A program made the position numbers and the translations under genes. Shown here piece by piece: positions 39,771 to 48,737 of a stretch of 64,000 bases of DNA (position 1 is the stretch's first letter; the number at the start of each line of letters is the position of its first letter). The notes under the pieces were generated by a model. That model was not told the origin of the DNA and did no database searches. It worked only from the letters and a program-made list of their open reading frames with translations. Where the stretch lies: contig CACXPH010000005.1 of assembly GCA_902769535.1 (NCBI GenBank), positions 21,972 through 85,971 on the forward strand, given 5' to 3'. This DNA is from an uncultured Bacteroidales bacterium. Its GTDB lineage: Bacteria; Bacteroidota; Bacteroidia; Bacteroidales; Paludibacteraceae.

Positions 39771-40049
39771 ATGCTAACGAAAGAATTTATCGGCTTGATC
39801 TCGAGTGAATCGGGATTGAGTAAGAAAGAAACGGAGCAGATGCTAAGCGCGATGAATGCCGTCATTCGTGAGAATCTGATGGCAGGCAAGGCAATACAGT
39901 TGCAGGGCTTAGGTGTGCTGGAGATCAAGGAGCGCAAGGAGCGTGTGATCGTTCATCCGCGTACGGGTGAGCGGACTGTTGCGCCGAGTAAAAACCAACT
40001 GGTATTCAGACCGGTGGCTAACGTGAAAGATGAACTCAAAAATCTATGA
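39771..40049 (+). CDS. HU/IHF-family DNA-binding protein
   Basis: A 92-residue protein with the HU fold: the N-terminal helices (LTKEFIGLISSESGLSKKET, EQMLSAMNAVIRENLMAGKA), then IQLQGLGVLEIKERKERVIV and HPRTGERTVAPSKNQLVFRP, where the arm and the G-T-G-E turn lie. It bends or coats DNA as a dimer. It starts 9 bp after rimO and its stop TGA overlaps the ATG of a second, larger HU-domain gene (40046), suggesting the two are made together and could heterodimerise. Confidence 0.92.
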   Translation: MLTKEFIGLISSESGLSKKETEQMLSAMNAVIRENLMAGKAIQLQGLGVLEIKERKERVIVHPRTGERTVAPSKNQLVFRPVANVKDELKNL

Positions 40050-41173
40050 TTATGGCAGATAAATTGAGTTGGACGGAATTGCGTAAGGCTATCGCCACGC
40101 GCGCAGGTGTGAGCGAGAAGAAGGCCGGTGTCTTTTTAGGTGCGATACAGGCACAGTTGGTAGAGGCGCTGAAGACGGAAAAACAAGTGAAGATCAACGG
40201 TTTGGGTACTTTCCGCGTGCAGGCTGTTGCGCCACGTAAGAGCGTGAATGTAACGACGGGAGAAGATATCCTGATCGAGGGCTATAACAAGTTGGCTTTC
40301 ACACCGGAAGCAGGCGTGAAGGAGTTGGTGGAGATGGGAGCCTCACCCCTCCCCTCCCCTGAAGGGAAGGGTGATTTGATTGACCCGATACAGAAGTTAG
40401 GTGCGCAGGCCGAGGAGATCGTAGATATCTTAGGCGAACTCGGACAAAGTCCGAGAGCGTCTACAGAGCCGGAACCAGAGCCAGTTGTAGTTCCCGAACC
40501 GGAACCTGTGGTAGTTCCCGAACCAGAGCCGGAACCAGTTAAAGAACCCGAGCCGGAACCGGAGTATGAGCCGATTATCGTGCATGAGCCAGAAAAGAAA
40601 AAGAAGAAGAGTCATTTCTGGCGCGACACGTTGATCTGCATGTTGGTTCTGATAGCCATGCTTGCAGCCGGATATTTCTTCCTTCGTCAGGAGTTGAGTG
40701 ACATTATTCGTTCGTTCATCAAGCCGACTCAGACCGAGCAGGTGGCAGAACAACCGAAGGTAGTGGCACAGGAGGCCGAAGAGCCTGTTGTTGATGAGAC
40801 CGATGCGGAAAAGGAGTTGATTCCGGAAGGCGAGTTGTCGCAAGACGAGATCCTCGCGGAGTTCTTAGCGGCTTCGGAAGAAGAGGCTAAAGAGGTGCGG
40901 GAAGAAGAGAAAGAAGAGGAACAAGGAGGGTTACTTGCCACCGAGGCTATTCGTGAAGGAAGTCGTCTGACTTGGATCTCGAAGCGTTATTACGGTTCGA
41001 AAGTCTATTGGCCGTACATCTACAACGCAAACCGCGACGTGATCAGTAACCCGAGTCATATTGACGTAGGAACACCGATTCGCATTCCTAAGCTGACTCA
41101 GGCACAGTTAGACACCACCACAACGGCCTTTAAGCAGTTGCGAGAAGAAGCAGAGGCGGCTTGCAAGAAGTGA
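40046..41173 (+). CDS. HU-domain, single-pass membrane, LysM-domain protein
   Basis: A 375-residue protein with an unusual order of parts. Residues 5-95 are an HU/IHF domain (WTELRKAIATRAGVSEKKAG, VKINGLGTFRVQAVAPRKSV). A Glu-Pro-rich linker with EPEPVVVP repeats spans about 141-182. KKKKK at 184-188 precedes one membrane helix (about 194-213, TLICMLVLIAMLAAGYFFLR). An acidic stretch follows, then a LysM-like domain at about 300-350 (SRLTWISKRYYGSKVYWPYI, then NPSHIDVGTPIRIP). The basic residues before the helix put the HU domain in the cytoplasm and LysM in the periplasm, which could tether DNA to peptidoglycan (inference). It overlaps the HU gene by 4 bp and uvrA by 4 bp. ATG 40052 is an alternative start. 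Confidence 0.85.
   Translation: MIMADKLSWTELRKAIATRAGVSEKKAGVFLGAIQAQLVEALKTEKQVKINGLGTFRVQAVAPRKSVNVTTGEDILIEGYNKLAFTPEAGVKELVEMGASPLPSPEGKGDLIDPIQKLGAQAEEIVDILGELGQSPRASTEPEPEPVVVPEPEPVVVPEPEPEPVKEPEPEPEYEPIIVHEPEKKKKKSHFWRDTLICMLVLIAMLAAGYFFLRQELSDIIRSFIKPTQTEQVAEQPKVVAQEAEEPVVDETDAEKELIPEGELSQDEILAEFLAASEEEAKEVREEEKEEEQGGLLATEAIREGSRLTWISKRYYGSKVYWPYIYNANRDVISNPSHIDVGTPIRIPKLTQAQLDTTTTAFKQLREEAEAACKK
40341..40371 (+). repeat. Pyrimidine-rich plus CCCTGAAGGG repeat in the HU-LysM gene
   Basis: CCTCACCCCTCCCCT, then a CCCCTGAAGGGAAGGG palindromic end, encodes SPLPSPEGKG after the HU domain. A related element (CCTCCCTAAAGGGAAGAGAGG core) lies at 48459-48492 in the ABC-F gene. Confidence 0.7.
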
Positions 41174-43905
41174 TCCACATAGAAGGTGCCAACACCCATA
41201 ACCTGAAGCATATTTCGGTTAATATACCGCGTAATAAGTTGGTGGTGATCACGGGTGTGAGTGGCAGCGGCAAGAGTTCGCTGGCTTTCGACACGTTGTA
41301 TGCCGAAGGTCAGCGTCGTTATGTAGAGAGCCTCAGCGCCTATGCGCGACAGTTCATGGGTCGCATGCAAAAACCGGATGTAGAGAAGATCGAGGGCATC
41401 CCGCCTTCAATCGCTATCCAGCAGAAAGTGACGAGTCGTAACCCTCGTTCGACGGTAGGTACCGTGACGGAGATATACGATTATCTGAAGCTTCTTTTCG
41501 CGCGCGTGGGCCACACGTACTCACCTATAAGCGGAGAAGAGGTACGCAGGAACACGATCCGTGACGTCGTGCAGTTCATGGAAAGTCAGCCGATGGATAC
41601 TCGGCTATACCTGCTGAGTCCGATTGTGTTGTCCGAAGACCGGACGCTCAAGGAGCAGATCGCTCTGTGGCAGAGTCAGGGATTCAGTCGTCTGCTTATT
41701 GACGGCGACACGGTGCGCATAGACGATCATGTATGGCAGAAAGCGGAAGGACACGAGGCGTATCTGTTAGTGGACCGTGTGGTAGTCGATCATGAACCGG
41801 CGACGAGTAACCGCTTTGCGGACAGTGTGCAGACGGCGTTCTTTGAAGGTAAAGGTGAATGCCGCGTGTGGGTGGACAAGCAAGAGAAAGTGTTCTCCGA
41901 GCGCTTTGAGGCAGACGGTATACAGTTCATTGAACCGAGTGAGCACCTGTTTGATTTCAACAGTCCTGTAGGAGCCTGTCCGGAGTGTAAGGGAGTCGGT
42001 TCGGTGATGGGTATCGATCCGGATCTGGTGGTGCCGGATAAGTCCAAGACGATCTACGAAGGAGCCTTAGCCTGCTGGCAGAGCGAGAAGATGCGGGAGT
42101 GGCAGGACGAGTTGGTGTATAACGCAGCGAAGTTTGATTTTCCGATCCACACGCCGTATTACGCCCTGACCAACGAGCAGAAACTACTGCTCTGGACGGG
42201 TAATGAATATTTCCGCGGACTGCATGTGTTCTTCAAAGAGATGGAGCAGCAGCAGTACAGCAAACTCCAATACAAAGTGATGTTGGCGCGGTTCAAGGGC
42301 AAGACCACTTGTCCTGTGTGCGGTGGGTTCCACTTACGCAAGGAGGCCAACTACGTCAAGGTCAATGGTAAATCGATCCAACAGATCTGCGCGATGACCA
42401 TCTCGGAATTGGACGAGTGGTTCAATGACTTGCAACTGAGTCCGACAGAGATGCAGATGATTGATGTCGTAATCAAAGAGATCAAGAGCAGGTTGCAGTT
42501 CATGAAAGATGTGGGTCTGAGTTATCTGACCTTGAACCGGCAGAGCAACACCCTGTCGGGTGGAGAGAGTCAGCGTATCAGTCTGGCCAAATCGTTAGGT
42601 AGCAGTCTGGTGGGTTCGCTGTACGTGCTGGACGAGCCGTCTATCGGTCTGCACCCGCGTGACACGGAGCGGTTGATACACGTGCTGAAGCAGTTACGGG
42701 ATTTGGGTAATACGATTGTGGTGGTGGAGCATGACGAAGATATCATCGCTGCCGCAGATCACGTGATTGAGATCGGTCCGCAGGCCGGTCGGCACGGCGG
42801 AGAGGTGGTGTATGAAGGCAAACCGCGACCGGAGTTGTTCACGTACAAGATCCCGAAGCAGCGGCGTCATTGGAGCAATTATATCGAGGTGGAAGGTGCG
42901 TGCGAGAACAACCTGAAGAACCTCACGGTACGTTTTCCGCTGCATGTAATGACGGTGGTGACGGGTGTGAGCGGTAGCGGTAAGAGTTCGCTCGTGAGCA
43001 AGGTACTCTACCCTGCGCTTAAGAAGCATTACGGAGGTGTTTTTGCCGAACACACGGGTGATTTCGGTCATCTGCACGGCAGTCTGCAGTTGATGCGTGA
43101 TATTGAGTTCGTGGATCAGAACCCGCTGAGTCGGTCGAGTCGTAGTAATCCTGTGACGTATCTTAAGGCGTACGACGAGATCCGTCGCCTGTTCGCCGAG
43201 CAACAACTGGCAGAGCAGTTAGGTTTCACTCCGGCGCATTTCAGTTTTAACACACCGGGTGGCCGCTGCGAGGCGTGTCAAGGCGAAGGAACGATCACGA
43301 TCGAGATGCAATTCATGGCGGACTTGATACTCGAGTGCGAACAATGCCACGGAAGGCGGTTCAAGCAGGATGTGTTAGACGTCCATTACCGCGGTAAGTC
43401 GATATACGATATACTGTGCATGACCGTCAATCAGGCCGTGGATTTCTTCAGCGAAGATCCGGCATGCGAGCGTATCGTGAAACGGCTCAAACCGCTGCAG
43501 GACGTCGGTATCGGTTATATCCAGTTAGGTCAGAGCAGTAGTACGCTATCCGGAGGCGAGAGTCAGCGCGTGAAGTTAGCTTCGTTCCTGACGCAGGAAG
43601 AAGGTGATCCGACGATTTTTGTGTTCGACGAACCGACAACCGGTCTGCATCACAGAGATATAGAAGTTCTGCTCGAGGCCTTGAACAGGCTCATCAGCAA
43701 GGGTCACACGGTGATCATCATCGAGCATAATCCCGCCGTTATTCTGGCGGCAGACCATGTGATTGACTTGGGTCGGGAAGGCGGTACAGAAGGCGGTAAT
43801 ATCGTTTGTTGCGGTACACCGGAAGAGGTGGCACAATGCGCAGACAGTTATACCGGGCATTATCTGAAGACGATTATTGAACAAGGAAGAAATACAACTA
43901 TATGA
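41170..43905 (+). CDS. uvrA: Excinuclease ABC subunit A (UvrA), short zinc-module variant
   Basis: A protein of about 911 residues with two ABC-ATPase halves: ITGVSGSGKSSLAFDTLYAE and VTGVSGSGKSSLVSKVLYPA (Walker A), NTLSGGESQRISLAKSLGSS and STLSGGESQRVKLASFLTQE (signatures). It recognises damaged DNA with UvrB. Zinc modules: CPVCGGFHL, and the pair CEACQGEGTI and CEQCHGRRF. The first module has only one CxxC (GACPECKGVG); the preceding position reads FEADGIQFIEPSEH, so two expected cysteines are missing, as in one Bacteroidota UvrA branch. I place the start at GTG 41170, whose GTGA overlap with the HU-LysM stop matches other junctions here; TTG 41161 is the alternative. Confidence 0.93.
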   Translation: MIHIEGANTHNLKHISVNIPRNKLVVITGVSGSGKSSLAFDTLYAEGQRRYVESLSAYARQFMGRMQKPDVEKIEGIPPSIAIQQKVTSRNPRSTVGTVTEIYDYLKLLFARVGHTYSPISGEEVRRNTIRDVVQFMESQPMDTRLYLLSPIVLSEDRTLKEQIALWQSQGFSRLLIDGDTVRIDDHVWQKAEGHEAYLLVDRVVVDHEPATSNRFADSVQTAFFEGKGECRVWVDKQEKVFSERFEADGIQFIEPSEHLFDFNSPVGACPECKGVGSVMGIDPDLVVPDKSKTIYEGALACWQSEKMREWQDELVYNAAKFDFPIHTPYYALTNEQKLLLWTGNEYFRGLHVFFKEMEQQQYSKLQYKVMLARFKGKTTCPVCGGFHLRKEANYVKVNGKSIQQICAMTISELDEWFNDLQLSPTEMQMIDVVIKEIKSRLQFMKDVGLSYLTLNRQSNTLSGGESQRISLAKSLGSSLVGSLYVLDEPSIGLHPRDTERLIHVLKQLRDLGNTIVVVEHDEDIIAAADHVIEIGPQAGRHGGEVVYEGKPRPELFTYKIPKQRRHWSNYIEVEGACENNLKNLTVRFPLHVMTVVTGVSGSGKSSLVSKVLYPALKKHYGGVFAEHTGDFGHLHGSLQLMRDIEFVDQNPLSRSSRSNPVTYLKAYDEIRRLFAEQQLAEQLGFTPAHFSFNTPGGRCEACQGEGTITIEMQFMADLILECEQCHGRRFKQDVLDVHYRGKSIYDILCMTVNQAVDFFSEDPACERIVKRLKPLQDVGIGYIQLGQSSSTLSGGESQRVKLASFLTQEEGDPTIFVFDEPTTGLHHRDIEVLLEALNRLISKGHTVIIIEHNPAVILAADHVIDLGREGGTEGGNIVCCGTPEEVAQCADSYTGHYLKTIIEQGRNTTI

Positions 43906-45857
43906 AACAAAATAACTTAGACGAGCTGCATCACTCGGATATCTTTGCGCGAATACCGCAGATGAACTATCTGCCGCGTTGGGGTGTGCTGATGATCGAT
44001 ATTGCGCTTAGCACACTGGCTTTCTGGTTGAGTGTGTGGGTCGGCAGCGGATTTCTGCATTACCTGGAGTTGAGCAACCAACCGATCTCTATTGGTATAC
44101 AATATCTGGTGGTGATGGGAGTGCAGTTGGTGGCGTTCTGGGCATTCCACACCTATTCGGGTATTTTGCGTTATTCGACCTTTATCGATACGATCAAAGT
44201 GCTGTTATCCAGCCTCTGCACGGGTTTTGTGCTGTCAGCGATGAATGGTATTTTCCAGTACGTAGAAGGTTGGCATCCGATCTTGAACACGGTGCTGTTC
44301 GTGTATGTACCCACTTCGTTTGTGTTGCTCTTCTCGCTTCGCGCGGGTGTGAAGACGCTCAGTGAGAGTATGGAGCGTACGCAAGGCAGTCCGCGCGCCA
44401 TGATCTACGGCACGCAAGCAGCAGGTATCGCTATCGCTAAGATGCTCCGTTCGGCAGGTTATGCACCCTATCGTCCGGTGGGATTCATCGCTAATGAGGG
44501 AGAACGTTACGGTTATGATCTGGCAGGTCTGCGAGTTCGCTTGCTCAATGAGAAGTTGTTTGACTGGATGAGTCAGCATGGCATCAATCATGTGATTGTC
44601 TCGCCGTTGAAAATGAAGGAACTCGATCCGGCCAAAGACCTGCAGGTGTTCATCGACCATAACATCCGCATTCTGACCACGCCGTACTTCACACAGTGGG
44701 ACAATATCGAAGAGATCGACACGCAGCGTATTGGACGTGTGGAAGCTATTCGTATCGAGGATTTATTGGAGCGACCGCAGATCAAGATCAACACGGAGAA
44801 CGTGCGTCAGATCATACAGAATAAAGTGGTACTCGTCAGCGGTGCAGCCGGAAGTATCGGTAGTGAGTTAGTACGGCAGATCCAACAGTACGCACCGCAG
44901 GTGACCATCCTGCTGGAGGTAGCGGAGTCACCGCTGCACGACTTGGTGTTAGACCTGCGCAAACAATTCCCGGAAGCACGTTTTATCCCCGTTATAGCGG
45001 ACGTTCGTAATAGGACACGTATCGAACAGGTGTTCAGCGAGATGCGACCGGATGTTGTGTATCACGCAGCGGCTTACAAGCATGTGCCACTTATGGAGAG
45101 TTTCCCGAACGAAGCGATCCAGGCGAACGTAGCCGGTACGAAAAACATGGCCGACATGTCGGTTAAGTACGGTGTGCAGCGCTTTGTAATGATCTCTACA
45201 GACAAGGCGGTTAACCCAACGAATATCATGGGTGCCAGCAAGCGTATCGCGGAGATATACGTGCAGTCGCTCTTCCGTAAGTTACACGCTATGAATCCTG
45301 ATTGCACGAAGTTCATTACGACGCGTTTCGGTAATGTGCTCGGCAGTAACGGTTCGGTCATCCCGTATTTCCGCAAACAGATCGCGGCCGGAGGACCGTT
45401 GACCGTCACACACCCGGATATCATCCGCTATTTCATGACGATCCCGGAGGCGTGCTGTCTGGTGATGGAGGCCGGAACGTTAGGCGAAGGTGGAGAGATC
45501 TTCGTGTTCGACATGGGTAAACCGGTGAAGATCCTGGATTTGGCGCGTAACATGATTCGCCTGGCAGGTTACACGCCGGAAAAAGATATTCAGATTGTGT
45601 TCACGGGTCTTCGTCCGGGTGAGAAACTGTATGAAGAGTTGCTTAACCAGAAAGAGACAACCTTGCCGACAGCCAACGACAAGATCATGGTGGCGCGTGT
45701 ACGGGAGTTTGATTTTGACGAGGTCAGCACGCAGGTCGATACTCTGATCCAGACCAGCCGTCTGAGTAAACCGTTCACGACCGTCAAGTTGATGAAACAA
45801 CTGGTACCGGAATATATCAGTAACAACTCTATTTACGAACAATTAGATCCACAATGA
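43902..45857 (+). CDS. CapD/WbpM-type nucleotide-diphospho-sugar epimerase/dehydratase, membrane-anchored
   Basis: A 651-residue protein: four membrane segments in the first 150 residues (e.g. VLMIDIALSTLAFWLSVWVG), a CoA-binding-like Rossmann domain (about 155-290; RAMIYGTQAAGIAIAKMLRS), then an extended SDR domain from about 305 (VVLVSGAAGSIGSELVRQIQ, VVYHAAAYKHVPLMESFPNE, STDKAVNPTNIMGASKRIAE). This family converts UDP-GlcNAc-type nucleotides to 4-keto or epimerised sugars for O-antigen, capsule or protein glycosylation. ATG overlaps the uvrA stop (ATGA), and the wecA-like gene overlaps its end by 4 bp, so sugar synthesis and lipid-linked initiation are coupled. Confidence 0.93.
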   Translation: MKQNNLDELHHSDIFARIPQMNYLPRWGVLMIDIALSTLAFWLSVWVGSGFLHYLELSNQPISIGIQYLVVMGVQLVAFWAFHTYSGILRYSTFIDTIKVLLSSLCTGFVLSAMNGIFQYVEGWHPILNTVLFVYVPTSFVLLFSLRAGVKTLSESMERTQGSPRAMIYGTQAAGIAIAKMLRSAGYAPYRPVGFIANEGERYGYDLAGLRVRLLNEKLFDWMSQHGINHVIVSPLKMKELDPAKDLQVFIDHNIRILTTPYFTQWDNIEEIDTQRIGRVEAIRIEDLLERPQIKINTENVRQIIQNKVVLVSGAAGSIGSELVRQIQQYAPQVTILLEVAESPLHDLVLDLRKQFPEARFIPVIADVRNRTRIEQVFSEMRPDVVYHAAAYKHVPLMESFPNEAIQANVAGTKNMADMSVKYGVQRFVMISTDKAVNPTNIMGASKRIAEIYVQSLFRKLHAMNPDCTKFITTRFGNVLGSNGSVIPYFRKQIAAGGPLTVTHPDIIRYFMTIPEACCLVMEAGTLGEGGEIFVFDMGKPVKILDLARNMIRLAGYTPEKDIQIVFTGLRPGEKLYEELLNQKETTLPTANDKIMVARVREFDFDEVSTQVDTLIQTSRLSKPFTTVKLMKQLVPEYISNNSIYEQLDPQ

Positions 45858-46933
45858 TACAAACGTTTTTTCTGCAACATAGTTATCTCATCGGTCTGGT
45901 CAGTTTTGTGCTGGGTTTGATCGGTATGCCGTTGGTGGTGCGCATGGCGAAGGCGAAAGGATTTGTCGTGCGTCCGAACAAACGAATGAGTCACACCGGC
46001 GAAGTGCCAAACATAGGTGGTCTCAATATATGCTTCAGCTTCATGCTGACCTATCTGTTGTTTGAATACAACCAGCTGAACCAGAGTCAGTTTTTCTTAG
46101 TAGGTCTGTTCGCGATCATGGCCGTTGGTTTTATTGACGACGTGCTGATCCTCACACCGCTGGCTAAGTTGTTAGGCGAAGCCTTAGCCGGCATCGCACT
46201 CATCGGTTTTGCAGACCTGCGCATCACCCATCTGCACGGCTTGTTCGGCATTACGGAGATCGGTATCATTCCCAGTTACCTTCTCTCGCTCTTCGTGCTG
46301 GTAGCTATCATCAACGCCGTCAACCTCATTGACGGCATAGACGGTCTGGCGAGCGGTTTAGGTATCTTGTACTGCCTTTTCTTCGCCGTGTATTTCGGTT
46401 TGGCAGGCGATGTGAGTTGGTCGGTTTTGGGTATCTGTATGGTCGGTTCGTTAGCGGTGTTCTTCATCTATAACGTGTTCGGTCATCGCGAGAAGATCTT
46501 CATGGGCGACAGCGGCAGTCTGCTGCTGGGCTATCTGCTAACGGCTTTTGTATTCCATTTCTGCGAGATCAATGCGTACCATGTAGTGCCGGAAACGCTA
46601 CATATGAATGCAGCGCCGGCAGTCGCTATCTGCGTGCTGACCGTTCCTATTTTCGATACGATGCGTGTTATCCTCACGCGTATCAAACAGCATAGAAGTC
46701 CGTTTAATCCTGATAAGAATCACATTCACCACCTGCTCTTACGGACAGGTCTGAATCATATACAAACGACCTGCGTGTTGCTCTCCGTCAGCCTGATCTT
46801 CATCGGATGGGGCATCCTTGGACGCAACTGGAACATGTGGGTGCTGGTCATTAGCGATTTTGCGATAGCGACGGTTATGACACTCATCCTTTGGCGGATC
46901 ATCAACAAGAAACTGTACGGCACGAATGCTTAG
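45854..46933 (+). CDS. WecA/MraY-family undecaprenyl-phosphate sugar-1-phosphate transferase
   Basis: A 359-residue integral membrane enzyme with about ten helices. RPNKRMSHTGEVPNIGGLNI, VGFIDDVLILTPLAKLLGEA (DDxxxL), NAVNLIDGIDGLASGLGILY and FMGDSGSLLLGYLLTAF are the catalytic cytosolic loops of the polyprenyl-phosphate GlcNAc-1-phosphate transferase family, and NKNHIHHLLLRTG (here PDKNHIHHLLLRTG) the HIHH loop typical of WecA/TagO. It starts lipid-linked glycan assembly, downstream of the CapD-like enzyme. Overlaps the ABC-F gene by 8 bp. Confidence 0.93.
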   Translation: MIQTFFLQHSYLIGLVSFVLGLIGMPLVVRMAKAKGFVVRPNKRMSHTGEVPNIGGLNICFSFMLTYLLFEYNQLNQSQFFLVGLFAIMAVGFIDDVLILTPLAKLLGEALAGIALIGFADLRITHLHGLFGITEIGIIPSYLLSLFVLVAIINAVNLIDGIDGLASGLGILYCLFFAVYFGLAGDVSWSVLGICMVGSLAVFFIYNVFGHREKIFMGDSGSLLLGYLLTAFVFHFCEINAYHVVPETLHMNAAPAVAICVLTVPIFDTMRVILTRIKQHRSPFNPDKNHIHHLLLRTGLNHIQTTCVLLSVSLIFIGWGILGRNWNMWVLVISDFAIATVMTLILWRIINKKLYGTNA

Positions 46934-48737
46934 TGTTGAACATTTGAGTATGGAGTTCTCGTCCCGCCCGGTGTTGGACGATATTACCTTCCTTATCAAC
47001 CGTAAGGAACGCATCGCGCTGGTTGGTAAGAACGGTGCGGGTAAGACGACTTTATTGCGTTTGATTGCAGGAGAGTACCAACCTACGGCAGGTCGTATCA
47101 GTCGGGAAACGGAAATGACCATCGGTTATCTGCCGCAGGTGATGCTCTTCCAGGATGACCGAACGCTGCGGGAAGAAGTGATGCGGGTAAAGGATGAGGG
47201 GTTACAGGTTACGGGTTACGGGGATGAGGCACGCTTCATCGCTGAGATGGACCGCACGATTATCGGTCTGGGTTTTGAGCGGAAAGATTTTGACCGGCCG
47301 TGCAGTGAGTTCTCCGGAGGATGGAGAATGCGTATCGAGTTGGCGAAGATCCTGCTCCGTCATCCGGATCTACTGCTATTAGACGAGCCGACGAACCATC
47401 TGGACATCGAGTCTATTCAGTGGTTGGAGGATTTTCTGAAGACCAGTCCGTCGGCGGTGCTGATGGTGAGTCATGACCGTGCTTTCATCGATAATGTGTG
47501 TGGTCGCACGATCGAGATCACCCTCGGTAGGATTTATGACTATAATGTCAATTACAGCCAGTTTGTCGAACTGCGCAAGGAGCGTCACGAGCAACAGGTT
47601 CGTGCCTACCAGAACCAGCAGAAGATGATTGCCGACACGGAGGAGTTCATCGAGCGCTTCCGCTACAAAGCCACCAAAGCCGTGCAGGTTCAGAGCCGCA
47701 TCAAGCAGTTAGAGAAATTAGAGCGTCTGGAGGTGGACTTGGAAGACACCAGTCGGTTGAATCTTCGTTTTCCGCCTGCTCCGCGGAGCGGTGATTTCCC
47801 GCTCATCATCGAAGATCTGCGTAAGGATTTCGGCGAGCATAACGTCTTCCATGACGTGACGTTCACTATTCGCCGAGGCGAGAAAGTGGCATTCGTCGGT
47901 AAGAACGGCGAAGGAAAGACAACGCTCGTCAAGTGTATCATGGGGCAGTTGGATTACTTGGGTAACCTCAAGATCGGACATAACGTCAAGATCGGTTATT
48001 TCGCGCAGAACCAGGCTGCGCTGCTGGATGAGAACCTGACGGTATTCGAGACGATCGATTATGTGGCTGTCGGTGATATACGCACCAAGATTCGCGATAT
48101 ACTCGGTGCGTTCATGTTCGGAGGTGAAGCGAGCGAGAAGAAAGTGAAGGTGCTGAGTGGCGGTGAACGAAGTCGATTGGCGATGATACGGTTGTTGCTC
48201 GAGCCGTGTAACCTGTTGATTCTGGACGAGCCGACTAATCACCTCGACATGCAAAGTAAGGACGTGCTCAAGGCGGCACTGCAGGATTTCAACGGAACCC
48301 TCATATGCGTCAGTCACGACCGCGACTTTTTGAATGGCCTCGTGAGCAAGGTCTATGAGTTCGGAGGCGGACGTGTGAAAGAGCATCTAGGTGGCATCTA
48401 CGATTTCCTGCGGGCAAAGAAGATAGATAACCTGCAGGAGTTGGAGAGGAAAGAAAAGCCTACCTCCACCTCCTCCCTAAAGGGAAGAGAGGATGGCATG
48501 AGCAGTTCCAAAGAGGACTATGCAGCACAGAAAGCTGCAGCGGCGGAGAAGCGCAAGAAAGAAAAGATGATTGCGGAAGTGGAGGACGCCATCACAGCAC
48601 TGGAGAACCAGCAGAAAGAGATGGAGGCTCTATTGGCTTTGCAGGAAAACCAGACGGCAGAGAATTTCCAACGATACGAAACCATCAAACACCAGATAGA
48701 ACAAAAACTATACGAATGGCAGATACTAAGCGAATAG
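46926..48737 (+). CDS. ABC-F family ATPase (translation factor type)
   Basis: A 603-residue soluble protein with two ABC domains and no membrane helices. Walker A: LVGKNGAGKTTLLRLIAGEY (about 34-53) and FVGKNGEGKTTLVKCIMGQL; signatures: SEFSGGWRMRIELAKILLRH and LSGGERSRLAMIRLLLEP. A charged linker (EEFIERFRYKATKAVQVQSR) lies between the domains, and a C-terminal coiled coil (about 530-600) follows. ABC-F proteins act on the ribosome. Two repeat-derived inserts are visible: EGLQVTGYG at about 91-99 (47199-47223) and a PTSTSSLKGRED stretch at about 512-523 (48459-48492). ATG 46926 overlaps the wecA-like stop by 8 bp. Confidence 0.92.
   Translation: MLSVEHLSMEFSSRPVLDDITFLINRKERIALVGKNGAGKTTLLRLIAGEYQPTAGRISRETEMTIGYLPQVMLFQDDRTLREEVMRVKDEGLQVTGYGDEARFIAEMDRTIIGLGFERKDFDRPCSEFSGGWRMRIELAKILLRHPDLLLLDEPTNHLDIESIQWLEDFLKTSPSAVLMVSHDRAFIDNVCGRTIEITLGRIYDYNVNYSQFVELRKERHEQQVRAYQNQQKMIADTEEFIERFRYKATKAVQVQSRIKQLEKLERLEVDLEDTSRLNLRFPPAPRSGDFPLIIEDLRKDFGEHNVFHDVTFTIRRGEKVAFVGKNGEGKTTLVKCIMGQLDYLGNLKIGHNVKIGYFAQNQAALLDENLTVFETIDYVAVGDIRTKIRDILGAFMFGGEASEKKVKVLSGGERSRLAMIRLLLEPCNLLILDEPTNHLDMQSKDVLKAALQDFNGTLICVSHDRDFLNGLVSKVYEFGGGRVKEHLGGIYDFLRAKKIDNLQELERKEKPTSTSSLKGREDGMSSSKEDYAAQKAAAAEKRKKEKMIAEVEDAITALENQQKEMEALLALQENQTAENFQRYETIKHQIEQKLYEWQILSE
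47199..47223 (+). repeat. GGTTACA/G tandem repeat in the ABC-F gene
   Basis: GGGTTACAGGTTACGGGTTA and the following CGGGG contain three GGTTAC units in a row, coding for GLQVTGYG within the first ATP-binding domain, at a surface position where ABC-F proteins vary. Confidence 0.6.
48459..48492 (+). repeat. Pyrimidine-rich plus CCCTAAAGGG repeat in the ABC-F gene
   Basis: CCTACCTCCACCTCCTCCCT followed by AAAGGGAAGAGAGG; the CCCTAAAGGG core is palindromic. It is related to 40341-40371 and encodes PTSTSSLKGRED between the second ABC domain and the C-terminal coiled coil. Confidence 0.65.

Noticed and set aside
40475-40560. Glu-Pro codon repeats in the HU-LysM gene as a mobile repeat
   Set aside because: EPEPVVVP repeats are ordinary low-complexity linker sequence, probably expanded by slippage.
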